A stretch of 64,000 bases of DNA from Wolbachia endosymbiont (group B) of Eucosma cana (GTDB lineage: Bacteria; Pseudomonadota; Alphaproteobacteria; Rickettsiales; Anaplasmataceae): contig NZ_OX366334.1 of NCBI RefSeq assembly GCF_947250645.1, forward strand, positions 310,001-374,000, read 5' to 3'. The notes beneath the pieces were generated by a model that worked only from the letters and a program-made list of their open reading frames with translations, had not been told where the DNA came from and made no database searches. Every line of letters starts with the position of its first letter. Position 1 is the stretch's first letter. Shown one piece after another: positions 21,711-32,421 of the stretch. The translations under genes were made by a program, and so were the position numbers.

Positions 21711-22082
21711 ATGAAAAGATTGTATAATTTTTTAAGTAGCTATGAAAAAAGGAAACTTCGTAATAGAGCGAAGCTCGATAAGAGCGCTGGGCGTTTACGT
21801 ATATCCATATTTAAGTCTAATAAACATTTTTACGTTCAGTTGATTAACGATGCAAAAGGAACAACCCTAGCTTCTGCTTCTACTTTAGATGATAAAATTA
21901 GGAATGTATGTAAAGGTAGGGTCAATGCTGAAACTATAAAACAGGTTTCTTCTTTATTGATTGAGCGTCTGTCTAGTACAAAATTGCAGCAGCGGTTCGT
22001 CTTTGATCGGGGGGCATATAAGTATACAGGATTGATTTCTCAATTTGCTGAAGCTTTAAGAAGCTCTGGATTTGAATTTTAG
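21711..22082 (+). CDS. rplR: 50S ribosomal protein L18
   Basis: 5S rRNA-binding protein. 123 residues with 'AGRLRISIFKSNKHFYVQLI', 'NDAKGTTLASASTLD', and 'VFDRGAYKYTGLISQFAEAL' near the end. Starts 5 bases after rplF. Confidence 0.95.
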   Translation: MKRLYNFLSSYEKRKLRNRAKLDKSAGRLRISIFKSNKHFYVQLINDAKGTTLASASTLDDKIRNVCKGRVNAETIKQVSSLLIERLSSTKLQQRFVFDRGAYKYTGLISQFAEALRSSGFEF

Positions 22083-22094
22083 AAGGTTTGAAGT

Positions 22095-22607
22095 ATGGCT
22101 GTAAAGAATTTACAAAATAATAATGATTTATCAGAACTTTTGGTTTCAGTCCGAAGGGTAACAACGGTTACTAAAGGTGGTAGAAGATTTTCATTTTCAA
22201 CTTTGGTTGTTGTTGGTGATGGTAAGGGTAGGGTAGGATGTGGAATAGGTAAACACGCAGAGGTTGCTGAAGCAAGAGTGAAAGCTGTAAATGCTGCAAA
22301 GAAGTCGATGATTAGGGTGTACTTACGTGAAGGTAGAACTTTACATCATGATATTAAAGCTAAATTTTGTTCTGGTGAGATAGTTTTAAGAGCTGCAAGA
22401 ACTGGAACAGGTATTATTGCTGGTGGAGCAATGAGGTCGGTTTTTGAGGTATTAGGTATAAAGGATGTGGTAGCTAAGTCTACTAGATCAAATGATCCTC
22501 ATAATATTATATGTGCAGTATTTAAGGCTTTTGATGTTATGTTATCTCCTCGCCAAGTGGCAGGTAAGAGGGGTAAAAAGATTAGTGAGATAGTTGGAAA
22601 TAGGTAA
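22095..22607 (+). CDS. rpsE: 30S ribosomal protein S5
   Basis: Small-subunit body protein important for decoding accuracy. 170 residues. '[20 protein letters not shown]' and '[20 protein letters not shown]' form the conserved N domain; '[20 protein letters not shown]' is the C domain. rplO follows after 3 bases, so rpmD (L30), which lies here in E. coli, is absent. Confidence 0.96.
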   Translation: MAVKNLQNNNDLSELLVSVRRVTTVTKGGRRFSFSTLVVVGDGKGRVGCGIGKHAEVAEARVKAVNAAKKSMIRVYLREGRTLHHDIKAKFCSGEIVLRAARTGTGIIAGGAMRSVFEVLGIKDVVAKSTRSNDPHNIICAVFKAFDVMLSPRQVAGKRGKKISEIVGNR

Positions 22608-22610
22608 AGT

Positions 22611-23081
22611 ATGAATGATGCTGTAAAATTAAATTCTGTATTTACCAAATTATCTAAGAAAAAGAAGCCTAAATTATTAGGCAGAGGTATTGGTTGTGGT
22701 AAAGGTAAAACATCCGGTAGGGGGCATAAAGGGCAGAAAGCGAGAAGTGGCGTTTCTATAAATGGTTTTGAAGGTGGACAGCAGTCTATATATACTCGTT
22801 TACCTAAAAGAGGTTTTAAGCCTATACGCAAAAACTTATACTCTATATTTAATGTTGGTGATGTACAGTGCTTAATGGAAGCTAAAAAAATAGTCAAGGA
22901 TTCTATAATAGATAAGGAGCTACTGCATAAATTAGGTTTTATCAGATCTGTAAAAAGTAAAATCAAACTTCTTAATAAGGGTAAATTAAGCGAGAAATTT
23001 GTGTTTCATGTTGATTTTGCATCAGAAGCTGCAAAAAGATCTGTAGCTTCAGTTGGTGGTAGTGTAGAAATACTATCATGA
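22611..23081 (+). CDS. rplO: 50S ribosomal protein L15
   Basis: Late-assembly large-subunit protein. 156 residues with 'LLGRGIGCGKGKTSGRGHKG', 'QKARSGVSINGFEGGQQSIY' and 'RLPKRGFKP'. secY begins 3 bases after its stop. Confidence 0.95.
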   Translation: MNDAVKLNSVFTKLSKKKKPKLLGRGIGCGKGKTSGRGHKGQKARSGVSINGFEGGQQSIYTRLPKRGFKPIRKNLYSIFNVGDVQCLMEAKKIVKDSIIDKELLHKLGFIRSVKSKIKLLNKGKLSEKFVFHVDFASEAAKRSVASVGGSVEILS

Positions 23082-23084
23082 ATT

Positions 23085-24413
23085 ATGAACAGTAAATTTG
23101 CATTTGATAGTTTGGGTTCTACGTTATTATATAAAACTGATTTACTAAAGCGCATATTTTTTACGCTGATGGCTTTAGTTTGTTATCGTTTAGGCACTTA
23201 TGTTCCTATTCCTGGAATTAATCTTGATATAATCAATGATATATTTCCAAAAGAGAGTTCTGGTATTTTTGGAGTATTTAATTTATTTTCTGGTGGCGCT
23301 TTAGCTAGAATGACGATCTTGGCGTTAAACGTTATGCCATACATAGTTGCATCCATAGTTATGCAATTATTGTCTTCTGCCGTTAAAGGAATCAATGAAA
23401 TTAAAAATGACGGAGAGTTGGGACGTCGAAAGATGAACTCTTATATACGCTATATGACTATAGTGTTTTGTATCTTTCAATCAATTACGATCTTAATAGG
23501 GTTAGAAAGAATGAATAGAGAAGGGGTATTAGTTGTAGTTGAACCTGGTATTATGTTTCGTACTATAGGTGTCTTTAGCCTTTTAGGTGGAACTATATTT
23601 TTAATATGGCTTGGTGAGCGGATCAGTGTGAGCGGTATAGGCAATGGTATCTCATTAATCATTTTTACTGGCATAACATCTGAATTACATAATGCTTTAT
23701 CATCTCTGCTAACATTAAATAAAAATGGTAGTATGTCGTTTTTCATTACCCTTTTTGTTATAGCATTGTTTTTTTTACTGCTCCTTTTAGTCATTTTTAT
23801 AGAATCTTCTTATAGAAAGGTAATTGTTCAATATCCCAAAAAACAGTTTAAAAAATTACATAATGATGATTTTACTTACATTCCATTGAAGATCAATTTA
23901 TCTGGTGTAATACCAACTATTTTTGCTAACGCAATTTTATTAACGCCTATTTCAATTGCAAATTTCTATAAAGGTCATGCCATTGCTGATTTTATTTTAA
24001 ACTACTTTATGGCAAATAAAGTGATGTACATTATAACTTACTTAATACTCATAGTACTTTTTAATTTTTTCTATACCAATTTTATATTTAATCCAGAGGA
24101 AAATGCTGATTTTCTTAGGAAAAATGGTGGTTTTATTCCTGGTAGAGGGCCTGGAAAACATACTTCTGATTATCTTCAAGATATAGTTTTTAAATTAACA
24201 TTTATTGGGTCTGCGTATTTGGTGGTAATATGTACTATACCTGAAATTATGAGGTATCGTTATGATATACCATTTATTTTTGGTGGGACGAGCTTGCTGA
24301 TTATAGTTAACGTTATTACTGATACTATTATGCAAGTACAATCTTATGTTTTTTCAAATAGGTACGATAGTTGGATAAAGAAATATGAGTCTAAAACAAG
24401 GAGACTAAAGTGA
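23085..24413 (+). CDS. secY: preprotein translocase subunit SecY
   Basis: Channel-forming subunit of the Sec translocon in the inner membrane. 442 residues with about ten transmembrane segments. '[20 protein letters not shown]' in TM1, the plug region '[20 protein letters not shown]', '[18 protein letters not shown]', and '[20 protein letters not shown]' near the C-terminal cytoplasmic loops. The adk GTG overlaps its stop codon. Confidence 0.97.
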   Translation: MNSKFAFDSLGSTLLYKTDLLKRIFFTLMALVCYRLGTYVPIPGINLDIINDIFPKESSGIFGVFNLFSGGALARMTILALNVMPYIVASIVMQLLSSAVKGINEIKNDGELGRRKMNSYIRYMTIVFCIFQSITILIGLERMNREGVLVVVEPGIMFRTIGVFSLLGGTIFLIWLGERISVSGIGNGISLIIFTGITSELHNALSSLLTLNKNGSMSFFITLFVIALFFLLLLLVIFIESSYRKVIVQYPKKQFKKLHNDDFTYIPLKINLSGVIPTIFANAILLTPISIANFYKGHAIADFILNYFMANKVMYIITYLILIVLFNFFYTNFIFNPEENADFLRKNGGFIPGRGPGKHTSDYLQDIVFKLTFIGSAYLVVICTIPEIMRYRYDIPFIFGGTSLLIIVNVITDTIMQVQSYVFSNRYDSWIKKYESKTRRLK

Positions 24414-25051
24414 TTATTACAATTTTTGGTCCTCCTGGCTCTGGTAAGGGTACTCAGTCCAGTTTGTTAATAGCAAAGTATAATTTTAAATTAGTTTCAG
24501 TAGGAGATTTATTAAGGAATATTATATCTAGTGGGAGTAAATTAGGTAAAGAAATAAAGGATACTGTTGAATCTGGTAATTTAATTCAAGATGAAGTTAT
24601 ATGTAAATTATTGTGTGACCAGCTTGCATTAATAGATGGTGATTTTTTGTTAGATGGTTTTCCAAGAAATTTAAATCAAGCTCATTTTTTAACTCAAGTT
24701 TTGCAAAAAAGATGTAATAGGGATGTTGATCTTGTAATTGAGTTGCAGCTTGACGATAATATTGCAATTGATAGATTAAAAGATCGTCTTACTTGTTTGG
24801 ATTGTAAAAGTATATATAGTATATCTTCTTTTAAAAATACTACTTGTGCTAAATGTAAAAGTACGAGATTGGAGAAGAGAATTGATGATGCTAATATGCT
24901 TGCAATTAATAAGAGGATAAGAGAATATCATTTTCAGATGAAGGGTTTGCGCGAGTATTATAAGGGCAAGTTGTTAACAATTAACGCTAATTTGAGTGTT
25001 GATAGAGTAATGCAAGAGATTGAAAGTAAAATTTCTTGTAATTTGATTTGA
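24410..25051 (+). CDS. adk: adenylate kinase
   Basis: Interconverts AMP + ATP and 2 ADP in the cytoplasm. 213 residues; starts at GTG 24410, overlapping the secY stop (GTGA). P-loop 'GPPGSGKGT' at 7-15; '[16 protein letters not shown]' in the nucleotide-binding core. The LID contains two CxxC pairs (CLDC and CAKC), so it likely binds a structural zinc, as in many Gram-positive enzymes. The adk position after secY is the conserved spc-end order. Confidence 0.95.
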   Translation: MIITIFGPPGSGKGTQSSLLIAKYNFKLVSVGDLLRNIISSGSKLGKEIKDTVESGNLIQDEVICKLLCDQLALIDGDFLLDGFPRNLNQAHFLTQVLQKRCNRDVDLVIELQLDDNIAIDRLKDRLTCLDCKSIYSISSFKNTTCAKCKSTRLEKRIDDANMLAINKRIREYHFQMKGLREYYKGKLLTINANLSVDRVMQEIESKISCNLI

Positions 25052-25075
25052 CTATAAGTTGTTTTATGGTATAAA
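25048..25075 (+). promoter_or_regulatory. sigma-70-type promoter for rpsM-rpsK-rpoA-rplQ
   Basis: A -35 TTGACT (25048-25053) and a -10 TATAAA (25070-25075) are separated by 16 bases, in the only sizeable gap (59 bases) in this part of the cluster. It would allow the alpha operon to be transcribed independently of the S10-spc transcript. Confidence 0.6.
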
Positions 25076-25110
25076 TTAAGAGTTATTATTAATAAAGTAT
25101 CGAGGTATCA

Positions 25111-25479
25111 GTGGCACGTATTGCAGGCATAAATGTTCCAGTGAAGAAGTGTATTCCTTTTGCATTAACTTATATACATGGTATAGGTATTACTACTGCG
25201 AATATAATTTGTCGTAGCTGTAAAATTGATGAGCGTAAGCGTGTTTCAGAATTACAAGATGAAGATATAGAGAAAATTAGTAGTTTTATTAGGCAAAAAT
25301 ATGTCATAGAGGGTGAGCTCAGAAAAAAAGTGGCTATGGATATAAAATCTTTAATGGAAATCGGTTGCTATAGAGGATCAAGGCATAGAAAAGGTTTGCC
25401 TGTGAGGGGACAAAGAACCCATACTAATGCTAAAACTCGTAAAGGCAGATCTAAATTGCCTATTGCTGGGAAAAAATAA
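25111..25479 (+). CDS. rpsM: 30S ribosomal protein S13
   Basis: Small-subunit head protein bridging to the large subunit. 122 residues from GTG 25111, with CGAGG upstream. '[20 protein letters not shown]', '[16 protein letters not shown]', and '[20 protein letters not shown]' are family signatures. Confidence 0.96.
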   Translation: MARIAGINVPVKKCIPFALTYIHGIGITTANIICRSCKIDERKRVSELQDEDIEKISSFIRQKYVIEGELRKKVAMDIKSLMEIGCYRGSRHRKGLPVRGQRTHTNAKTRKGRSKLPIAGKK

Positions 25480-25503
25480 AATTTGTTATTATCGTGAGTT
25501 TTT

Positions 25504-25890
25504 ATGAAAAAAGTTAAAACGGTTGGTAAGAATACAAAAAGGTTTATTACTGGTATTGTCCATATTCGTGCAACTTTTAATAATACTTTTGTAAATGTGA
25601 CTGATGTTTGTGGTAATACGCTTTACCAGACTTCTGTTGGTGCATGTGGTTTTTCTGGTTCGAGAAAATCCACACCTTATGCTGCAGGTAAGGTTGCCGA
25701 TTCTGCTGCGAAGAAAGTAATAGAGAGATTTGGTATGAAGGTTGTTTCTGTAATAATTCGTGGTCCTGGTTTTGGTGCAGAAGCTGCAGTTAAAGCACTT
25801 CGGAATTGTGGATTGACTGTCACTTCAATTGCAGATAAAACGGCGATACCTCATAATGGGTGTAGATTAAGGAAAAAAAGAAGAGTATAG
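25504..25890 (+). CDS. rpsK: 30S ribosomal protein S11
   Basis: Small-subunit platform protein. 128 residues with '[20 protein letters not shown]', '[20 protein letters not shown]' and '[20 protein letters not shown]', a typical S11 C terminus. Confidence 0.96.
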   Translation: MKKVKTVGKNTKRFITGIVHIRATFNNTFVNVTDVCGNTLYQTSVGACGFSGSRKSTPYAAGKVADSAAKKVIERFGMKVVSVIIRGPGFGAEAAVKALRNCGLTVTSIADKTAIPHNGCRLRKKRRV

Positions 25891-25910
25891 GATATTTGGA
25901 AGGTTTTTGT

Positions 25911-26978
25911 ATGTATTATAGTGATAGTGTTTCTTTCTGTGGAAATTTAGATAGATTAACTAAGCCTAATGCGATTAAGGTAATATCAGGTGATTCAAGT
26001 AAAAAAAGTGATATAGTTCTAGAACCTTTGGAAAGTGGTTTTGCTTTAACGTTGGGTCATGCATTAAGGCGTGTAATGTTGTCTTCTCTTCGCGGTAGTG
26101 CTGTTTATGGAATAAAAATTGAAGGCGTGAATCATGAATTTACTTCGATCCAAGGAGTTAGGGAAGACATAACTGATATAGCATTAAATATGGGCATGTT
26201 GAGATGTAAGCTAAATAACACGTCTAATAAGTGCTTAAATTTGAGCGCTAAAGGGCCTTGTCAAGTATTAGCTGGAATGATAGAAACTGATGACCAATGC
26301 TCTATTGTTAATAAAGATTTGGTGATATGTACACTAGGTCAAGATGTGGAGCTTAACGTTACTATATATGTTGGTAGTGGAAAAGGTTATCTTTCTGTAA
26401 ATAAATATAAAGAAAATGAATTTTTAAAGTTTATGAATGAACAAGATTTAATTGGCTTTATTCCGATTAATGCTTTATATAGTCCTGTCGAGAGGGTTTC
26501 GTATAAGGTAGAGAATAGTCGTGTTGGTCAAGTTACTGATAAAGATAAGCTGATATTGTCAATTGAAACTGATGGTACAATCTCTCCAAGTCAGGCTATT
26601 GACTATGCTGCAAGAATATTACAGGAGCAATTGCGGCCTTTTGTTACTTCTAGTATAAGTGATAAAAGATCGAGGGTTTCTTTATCTGGTGATGCTAAAG
26701 GTTTGGGGTATGATCCTGTTTTATTGCGTAAAGTAGAGGAACTGGAATTATCTGTTAGGTCTCACAACTGCCTGAAAAATGAAAATATTGTTTATATAGG
26801 TGATCTTGTATCGAAGACAGAGAGTGAATTATTAAGGACTGCTAATTTTGGCAGAAAGTCTTTAAATGAAATTAAGGAAGTTTTAAGGAGTTTAGGCTTG
26901 TCTTTGGGTATGAATATACCAAATTGGCCACCTAAAGATATAGATGAACTAGCTAAACAACATACTGAGGAGGATTAG
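25911..26978 (+). CDS. rpoA: RNA polymerase alpha subunit
   Basis: Scaffold for RNA polymerase assembly and a target of activators. 355 residues from ATG 25911; an in-frame TTG at 25896 is less likely. The N-terminal domain has '[20 protein letters not shown]' and '[20 protein letters not shown]'; after a linker the C-terminal domain has '[20 protein letters not shown]' and '[20 protein letters not shown]', the DNA-binding helix-hairpin region. Confidence 0.97.
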   Translation: MYYSDSVSFCGNLDRLTKPNAIKVISGDSSKKSDIVLEPLESGFALTLGHALRRVMLSSLRGSAVYGIKIEGVNHEFTSIQGVREDITDIALNMGMLRCKLNNTSNKCLNLSAKGPCQVLAGMIETDDQCSIVNKDLVICTLGQDVELNVTIYVGSGKGYLSVNKYKENEFLKFMNEQDLIGFIPINALYSPVERVSYKVENSRVGQVTDKDKLILSIETDGTISPSQAIDYAARILQEQLRPFVTSSISDKRSRVSLSGDAKGLGYDPVLLRKVEELELSVRSHNCLKNENIVYIGDLVSKTESELLRTANFGRKSLNEIKEVLRSLGLSLGMNIPNWPPKDIDELAKQHTEED

Positions 26979-26985
26979 GTAGTGT

Positions 26986-27414
26986 ATGAAACATGGAGTA
27001 AAAAAAAGTAAATTGTCTCGTTGTACCGAGCATAGGTTATCAATGTTAAAGAATCTATCTATCTCGTTAATTAATCATGAGCAGATTGTAACTACTTTAC
27101 CAAAGGCTAAAGCACTTCGTCCATATGTGGAAAAGTTTATTACAATTGCTAAGAATAACGATTCTTTACATGGTAGGAGGCTTTTGCTTTCACGTCTTCA
27201 TAATAGTAAGTTAGTAGTTGATAAGTTATTAAGCGTTCTAGCTAATCGTTATCAAGACCGTAAAGGTGGATATTCTAGAATAATAAAATTTGGTACTCGA
27301 AAGGGTGATTGCGCTCCAATGGCAGTGATAGAGCTAGTTGATAGAGATATTTCAGCAAAAGGTGAGATTTATAGTAAAAATAAAAAAGGAAGCAAAGTGG
27401 TTACACAAAGCTAA
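26986..27414 (+). CDS. rplQ: 50S ribosomal protein L17
   Basis: Large-subunit protein. 142 residues: MKHGVKKSKLSRCTEHRLSM, 'LINHEQIVTTLPKAKALRPY', and 'YSRIIKFGTRKGDCAPMAVI'. Last ribosomal gene of the cluster; yraN follows after 11 bases. Confidence 0.95.
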   Translation: MKHGVKKSKLSRCTEHRLSMLKNLSISLINHEQIVTTLPKAKALRPYVEKFITIAKNNDSLHGRRLLLSRLHNSKLVVDKLLSVLANRYQDRKGGYSRIIKFGTRKGDCAPMAVIELVDRDISAKGEIYSKNKKGSKVVTQS

Positions 27415-27425
27415 TCATTCTTTTT

Positions 27426-27779
27426 ATGGTAAATAGGTTACGCTATTTTGTAGGTTACTTTGGAGAATTGTTAGTTTCGATATATTTAAAGCTGAAATTC
27501 TATAATGTTATAAAACGTCGCTTCCGTTGTAAGTTGGGTGAAATTGACTTAATTGTATCTAAAAAAAGGGAGCTGATTTTTATAGAAGTTAAAACAAGTT
27601 TATTTGGAAAAGAAGTACCGATATCTCATTTTCAGTGTCAGTCTATTATAAATTCTTCTAAATATTTCTTAAGTAAAAATCTTGATTTTTTAGATTATTC
27701 AGTCAGATATGATTTATGTTTTCTTTCCTTAAAGAGAAGGCCTATTTATATAAAAAATGCTTGGATTGAGGAATGGTAG
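27426..27779 (+). CDS. YraN family (UPF0102) endonuclease-fold protein
   Basis: 117 residues with the Holliday-junction-resolvase-like nuclease core: 'KRRFRCKLGEIDLIVSKKRE' followed by LIFIEVKT. The GExDLI and EVK residues are the probable metal-binding site. The function in cells is not firmly established for the family. It lies between rplQ and atpH with no obvious ribosome binding site, so it is probably translated from a read-through transcript. Confidence 0.88.
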   Translation: MVNRLRYFVGYFGELLVSIYLKLKFYNVIKRRFRCKLGEIDLIVSKKRELIFIEVKTSLFGKEVPISHFQCQSIINSSKYFLSKNLDFLDYSVRYDLCFLSLKRRPIYIKNAWIEEW

Positions 27780-27817
27780 CTTAAATAACTTAGATTTACT
27801 AGAATAGGTAATTTAAT

Positions 27818-28369
27818 ATGAAAAACAATAATTTAGTTTCATCTTATGCTAGAGCACTGTTTCATGTCTCAGGAAGCAGATTAGGTATTATAAGAAAAGA
27901 AGTAGAATTTTTGTTAGCTTTTTTTAAAGATCAAAGTGATGTTTTTGTGTACCTATCTCATCCTATGGTTTCTCTTGTGCACAAAAAAGAAGCGATACTT
28001 TCTATAAATGAGAACTTGAGTGAAAACTTAGTCAAATTTATTATGGTTACACTTGCAAACAAGCGCTCCCGTTTATTAATCCTTATATTAGAAAAATTCT
28101 TAAATCTTGTAAGGGAAAGTGAAAACGAATTGGAAATTACTATAAAATCAGCAGAGGTTTTAAAGAAACCTGATATAAAAATAATTACTGAATCTTTGAA
28201 CTTTCTTGGTAAAATAATAAAAGTCAGTAATGTGGTTGATCCTTCTATACTAGGTGGCTTCGTAGTTAGGTATGGTTTTAACTTGATTGATGCTTCGCTT
28301 AAGAGTTATTTGGATAGATTGGTTGATTTGAGTAAAATGGAAATGTTGAAAATAAGGAATTGTATATGA
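27818..28369 (+). CDS. atpH: ATP synthase F1 delta subunit
   Basis: Peripheral-stalk subunit joining F1 to the b subunits. 183 residues. '[16 protein letters not shown]' near the N terminus and '[20 protein letters not shown]' near the C terminus are family hallmarks. Its TGA overlaps the atpA ATG (ATGA), indicating coupling. Confidence 0.94.
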   Translation: MKNNNLVSSYARALFHVSGSRLGIIRKEVEFLLAFFKDQSDVFVYLSHPMVSLVHKKEAILSINENLSENLVKFIMVTLANKRSRLLILILEKFLNLVRESENELEITIKSAEVLKKPDIKIITESLNFLGKIIKVSNVVDPSILGGFVVRYGFNLIDASLKSYLDRLVDLSKMEMLKIRNCI

Positions 28370-29907
28370 AGAATAGCATAAATGCCTCTGAAGTAGTAAA
28401 CATAATAAAAGAGAAGGTTGAGACATTTGATAATCCTATAAAACGAGAAAATATAGGTGAAGTAATTTCAGTAACGGATGGTATCACATTGGTCTATGGG
28501 CTAGAAAAAGCAAAGTTTGGTGAAAAGGTATCTTTTGCAAGCGGTGTAGAAGGAATAGTTCTTGATTTAGATCATGATACAGCTGGAATAGTTGTGCTTG
28601 GCAATGACCGTGATGTAAAAGAAGGGGACGTTGTAAAATGTAGTGGCGACGTTGTACAGGTGCCTGTAGGTCATGAATTATTAGGGAGAGTTGTAAATGC
28701 ATTAGGCGATCCTATAGACGATGGCGGAGAAATTAGAGCCAAGAACAAAATGTATATAGAATCTAAAGCGCCAGGTATTATTGACCGTAAATCTGTGCAT
28801 GAACCTCTGCAGACAGGAATTAAAATTATAGATTTGTTGATTCCTATAGGTAGAGGGCAACGTGAATTAATTATTGGTGATAGACAAATTGGTAAAACCA
28901 CTATTGCGATTGATACTATTATCAATCAGAAGAAGATTAATGATGAGGTAAACGAAAATCAAAAAATTTACTGTGTTTATGTTGCTATTGGACAAAAAAT
29001 TTCGACGGTAGCAAAAGTGGTGAATAAGCTAAAAGAAAGTGGAGCATTAGAGTATACAACCGTAGTTGTGGCTAGCGCATCTGACTGCGCGCCTATGCAA
29101 TTTTTAGCACCTTATACCGGTTGCACTATTGGAGAATTTTTCCGTGATAATGGAATGCATTGCTTGGTGGTATATGATGATTTATCTAAGCATGCTGTGG
29201 CATATAGGCAGATGTCCTTATTGCTCAGACGTCCTCCTGGTCGTGAAGCTTATCCTGGAGATATATTCTATGTACACTCTCGCTTGCTTGAAAGAGCTGC
29301 CAAAATGTCTGATGAAAAAGGACAGGGATCTTTGACTGCTTTGCCGATTATTGAGACTCAGGCTGGTGATGTATCTGCATATGTGCCAACTAATGTGATT
29401 TCAATTACCGATGGACAAATTTTTCTTGAGTCTGAATTGTTTCACAAAGGATTTCGCCCTGCAGTGAATATAGGTTTATCGGTTTCTCGGGTTGGCTCTG
29501 CTGCACAATTGAAATCTGTGAAAAAAGTTGCTGGTTCTATAAAGCTGAGTTTGGCCCAATATAGAGAACTGGAAGACTTTGCTAAATTTGGTTCTGATCT
29601 TGATGCTACTGTTCAATTGTCCTTAAACAAAGGTAAATACCTTATTGAATTATTAAAGCAAAAACAGCATTCACCTATGTCAATAGAAGAACAAGTATTG
29701 CTTATGTATATCTTTTCTAATCTGTATAGTCAATTAAGTAAGGTACAGGTGAGCAACATCAATAGGTTCGAGTGTGATCTTATCAATTATTTTCAAACTG
29801 TTCACCCTGGAGTTTTAAAAAAGTTGTCAGGTGACATGAATGATGATATAAAAGATGATATTGTTGGTATTGTGAGTGATTTTGTCACTCAATTTAATTG
29901 CGTTTAG
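28366..29907 (+). CDS. atpA: ATP synthase F1 alpha subunit
   Basis: Regulatory nucleotide-binding subunit of F1. About 513 residues from ATG 28366. Walker A 'GDRQIGKT' at about 171-178, '[20 protein letters not shown]', '[20 protein letters not shown]', '[20 protein letters not shown]' and '[12 protein letters not shown]'-type C-terminal signature ([15 protein letters not shown] region). atpG is not in the window, unlike E. coli. Confidence 0.97.
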   Translation: MKNSINASEVVNIIKEKVETFDNPIKRENIGEVISVTDGITLVYGLEKAKFGEKVSFASGVEGIVLDLDHDTAGIVVLGNDRDVKEGDVVKCSGDVVQVPVGHELLGRVVNALGDPIDDGGEIRAKNKMYIESKAPGIIDRKSVHEPLQTGIKIIDLLIPIGRGQRELIIGDRQIGKTTIAIDTIINQKKINDEVNENQKIYCVYVAIGQKISTVAKVVNKLKESGALEYTTVVVASASDCAPMQFLAPYTGCTIGEFFRDNGMHCLVVYDDLSKHAVAYRQMSLLLRRPPGREAYPGDIFYVHSRLLERAAKMSDEKGQGSLTALPIIETQAGDVSAYVPTNVISITDGQIFLESELFHKGFRPAVNIGLSVSRVGSAAQLKSVKKVAGSIKLSLAQYRELEDFAKFGSDLDATVQLSLNKGKYLIELLKQKQHSPMSIEEQVLLMYIFSNLYSQLSKVQVSNINRFECDLINYFQTVHPGVLKKLSGDMNDDIKDDIVGIVSDFVTQFNCV

Positions 29908-29916
29908 GCGGTGATT

Positions 29917-30411
29917 ATGACTTCATCCATTGTTAACAAGTTCCCTATTACAAGGGAAGGTTTTGAGAGTATGCAAGTCGAACTTGAGAAATTAAAGGAA
30001 GAAAAACCTTCTATCATACAAGCTATTTCTGATGCGCGTGATCAAGGTGATTTATCAGAGAATGCAGAGTATCATGCTGCGCGGGAAAGATTAGGTTTTA
30101 TTGAAGGTCGTATAATCGAGTTAGAAAATAAGCTTTCGCATGCAGAAGTAATAGAAGTGAAAGATTTGTTTGGTGATTCAGTAATATTTGGTGCAACTGT
30201 TACGGTAAGCATGTTAAATGATGATAACAGTGAAATTGAATATGTTTATAAGATTGTAGGTGGATATGAAGCTGATGCTTCAAAGCAGTTGATCTCTACG
30301 GATTCACCACTCGGTAGTGCTTTAATTGGCAAAAAAGTTGGTGAGTATGTGGAAGTGATAGTGCCAAATGGAGAGAAATTGTATAAAATAGTTAAGATTG
30401 AGTTTAAGTAA
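29917..30411 (+). CDS. greA: transcription elongation factor GreA
   Basis: Rescues backtracked RNA polymerase by stimulating transcript cleavage. About 164 residues from ATG 29917 (a GTG at 29911 is in frame). The N-terminal coiled coil carries the acidic tip 'ARDQGDLSENAEYHAARERL' and the C-terminal FKBP-like domain contains 'TDSPLGSALIGKKVGEYVEV'. It follows atpA by only a few bases. Confidence 0.95.
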   Translation: MTSSIVNKFPITREGFESMQVELEKLKEEKPSIIQAISDARDQGDLSENAEYHAARERLGFIEGRIIELENKLSHAEVIEVKDLFGDSVIFGATVTVSMLNDDNSEIEYVYKIVGGYEADASKQLISTDSPLGSALIGKKVGEYVEVIVPNGEKLYKIVKIEFK

Positions 30412-30414
30412 ATC

Positions 30415-31059
30415 ATGGTACAAGTAACTTATCCTTCAATTAGTCTACCCGGTATTTCTTCTGTGGAAGATGTATTGAGGGATGCTAGTTCTGGTAAATT
30501 ATTCATTTTAGTTGACGATGAAAACAGAGAGAATGAAGGTGATCTGATTGTATTAGCTGAGAAATTAGAGCCAGAACATGTGGCTTTTATGGTTAGATAC
30601 GGTACAGGGATTGTTTGTTTAGCAATGACTAAAGTTCACATGAAAAGGTTAGGCCTTAGTTTCATGGAAAGAAAAAATATTGGTGAAAATCATACTGCTT
30701 TTACTACATCAATTGATGCACGTTATGGTATTACTACGGGTGTTTCAGCTGAGGATAGAACAAAAACTATACATGTTGCTATTGATAAAAATAGAACTCA
30801 GGATGACATTATAACTCCCGGTCATATTTTTCCTGTGATTGCACATGAGAGTGGAGTAGAGCAACGTGCTGGTCATACTGAAGCAAGTGTTGAGATAGCT
30901 AAGTTAGTGGGATGTAATCATTCTGCAGTTATTTGTGAATTAGTGAATGATGATGGATCTATGATGCGCTTACCCCAGTTGCTTGAATTTGCTGAACAAC
31001 ATAATATTAAGTTAACTACCATTGATAAACTTATCAGTTACGTTCAAAATTTAAACTAG
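30415..31059 (+). CDS. ribB: 3,4-dihydroxy-2-butanone 4-phosphate synthase
   Basis: Converts ribulose 5-phosphate to the four-carbon precursor of riboflavin. 214 residues, the single-domain form without a GTP cyclohydrolase II fusion. The metal-binding acidic loop 'LVDDENRENEGDLIVLAEK' lies at about 30-50; other signatures are 'FMVRYGTGIVCLAMT' and 'GVEQRAGHTEASVEIAKLVG'. It starts 3 bases after greA. Riboflavin supply by Wolbachia to insect hosts is known; whether it applies here is inference. Confidence 0.95.
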   Translation: MVQVTYPSISLPGISSVEDVLRDASSGKLFILVDDENRENEGDLIVLAEKLEPEHVAFMVRYGTGIVCLAMTKVHMKRLGLSFMERKNIGENHTAFTTSIDARYGITTGVSAEDRTKTIHVAIDKNRTQDDIITPGHIFPVIAHESGVEQRAGHTEASVEIAKLVGCNHSAVICELVNDDGSMMRLPQLLEFAEQHNIKLTTIDKLISYVQNLN

Positions 31060-31130
31060 CGTTTATAGATTCGTATAGTTTAAGTGTTAAAATATAAAAT
31101 TCCTCAAAGTTATACAAACAAGGAATTTCC

Positions 31131-32420
31131 ATGTCTAAGCTTTTTGTTTTACTATTTTTTTTCGTATACTGTAATAGCGCTTACTCTGTTAGTATTATTA
31201 GAGATAGTGAAGTGGAAGCGGTAGTTAAGGATCTAGCGCAACCTTTATTTTCTGCTGCGGGTATTGATAATGATAAAATAAAAGTTTTTATAGTTGATGA
31301 TAGATCGATTAATGCTTTTGTAATTAACAATAATAGCATTTTCATTCATTTAGGGCTTTTACAATATTCGACTGAACCTTATGTCTTACTTGGTATATTA
31401 GCACATGAAATTGCTCATATATCTGCTGGTCATGTATTACAAATGAGTAGTGCTGTAGGTTATTTTCAATCAATAGCAATGGTTAGTTATATGGTAGGAT
31501 TAGTTTCTAGTATTGTCATTAACCCTCAGGTTGCGAGTGCAATCTTGCTTAGTGGTGTAACGCTTAGTTCAAGGTTGTTTTTTAACTATTCTCAAGAGCA
31601 AGAGAGTGTAGCAGATAGCTATGCTTTAAGATACCTAGATGAATCTGGCTATGATAATTTGGGTATGAAAGAGATTTTTGACTATTTTAAGAGTATTGAG
31701 CATGAAAACACTGAAGAGTATTTCCGCACTCACCCACTTAGTGATAAGCGTATATTTGCTGTACAGAATTATAAGGTTAAAAACAATATAAAACCAATCC
31801 TTGCAGATAAATTGCTGAAGTTTGAGCGTATGGTTGCAAAGCTAGACTCTTTCTTTGCTCCTATTCATGTGTTATCTAATAAATATGAAGGTAGTTCTAA
31901 GTATGTAAATGCTGTAATTCACTATAGGCAAGGAAAGATAGAAGAGGCTATTACTAAAGTTAATTCATTGATTCAAGAGTCACGCAATGATCCTTATTTA
32001 TATGAATTAAAAGCGGAGATGTTATACAAAGCTGGAAATTTAAGTGAAGCAATAAAAATGTATGAAGAATCACTTAGATATTTATCTGAGAAGAATAACT
32101 ATTTAGTGAAACTTGCGTTATCTCATACTTTATTATTACACGGTGAAATAGAGAAGGCAATTTTTTACCTAGAGCAGGTTGCAAGCGTAGAAACAAATAA
32201 CGCCTTTGTCTGGAAGTATTTAAGTATTGCATATAAACGTAGCGCTGATATGGCAATGTATTATTTTGCTTTGACGAAAAAGGCTTGTATTGAAGGTAAT
32301 TTAGAGAAATTTATGAAATACGCTGAGTTAGCTATTAAAACTTTACCGAAAGATAGCTCTTGCTTGCTGCAAATTGAGGATATGAAGGAACAATACACAC
32401 AAAAACACACTTATTTTTAG
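31131..32420 (+). CDS. periplasmic M48 metalloprotease with TPR repeats (BepA/YfgC-like)
   Basis: A secreted zinc protease likely acting in outer-membrane protein quality control. 429 residues with a signal peptide ending near CNSAYS. The catalytic HEIAH is at about 92-96, and the third ligand is the Glu in 'QEQESVADSYALRYL'. From about residue 255 onward are TPR units ('AVIHYRQGKIEEAITKVNSL', 'YELKAEMLYKAGNLSEAIKM'), the BepA layout. It ends one base from the convergent virB2-like gene. Confidence 0.9.
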   Translation: MSKLFVLLFFFVYCNSAYSVSIIRDSEVEAVVKDLAQPLFSAAGIDNDKIKVFIVDDRSINAFVINNNSIFIHLGLLQYSTEPYVLLGILAHEIAHISAGHVLQMSSAVGYFQSIAMVSYMVGLVSSIVINPQVASAILLSGVTLSSRLFFNYSQEQESVADSYALRYLDESGYDNLGMKEIFDYFKSIEHENTEEYFRTHPLSDKRIFAVQNYKVKNNIKPILADKLLKFERMVAKLDSFFAPIHVLSNKYEGSSKYVNAVIHYRQGKIEEAITKVNSLIQESRNDPYLYELKAEMLYKAGNLSEAIKMYEESLRYLSEKNNYLVKLALSHTLLLHGEIEKAIFYLEQVASVETNNAFVWKYLSIAYKRSADMAMYYFALTKKACIEGNLEKFMKYAELAIKTLPKDSSCLLQIEDMKEQYTQKHTYF

Positions 32421-32421
32421 G

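Noticed and set aside
22499..22966. 155-codon frame opposite rpsE-rplO
   Set aside because: Antisense to two conserved ribosomal genes; Leu/Pro-rich artefact of their codon usage.
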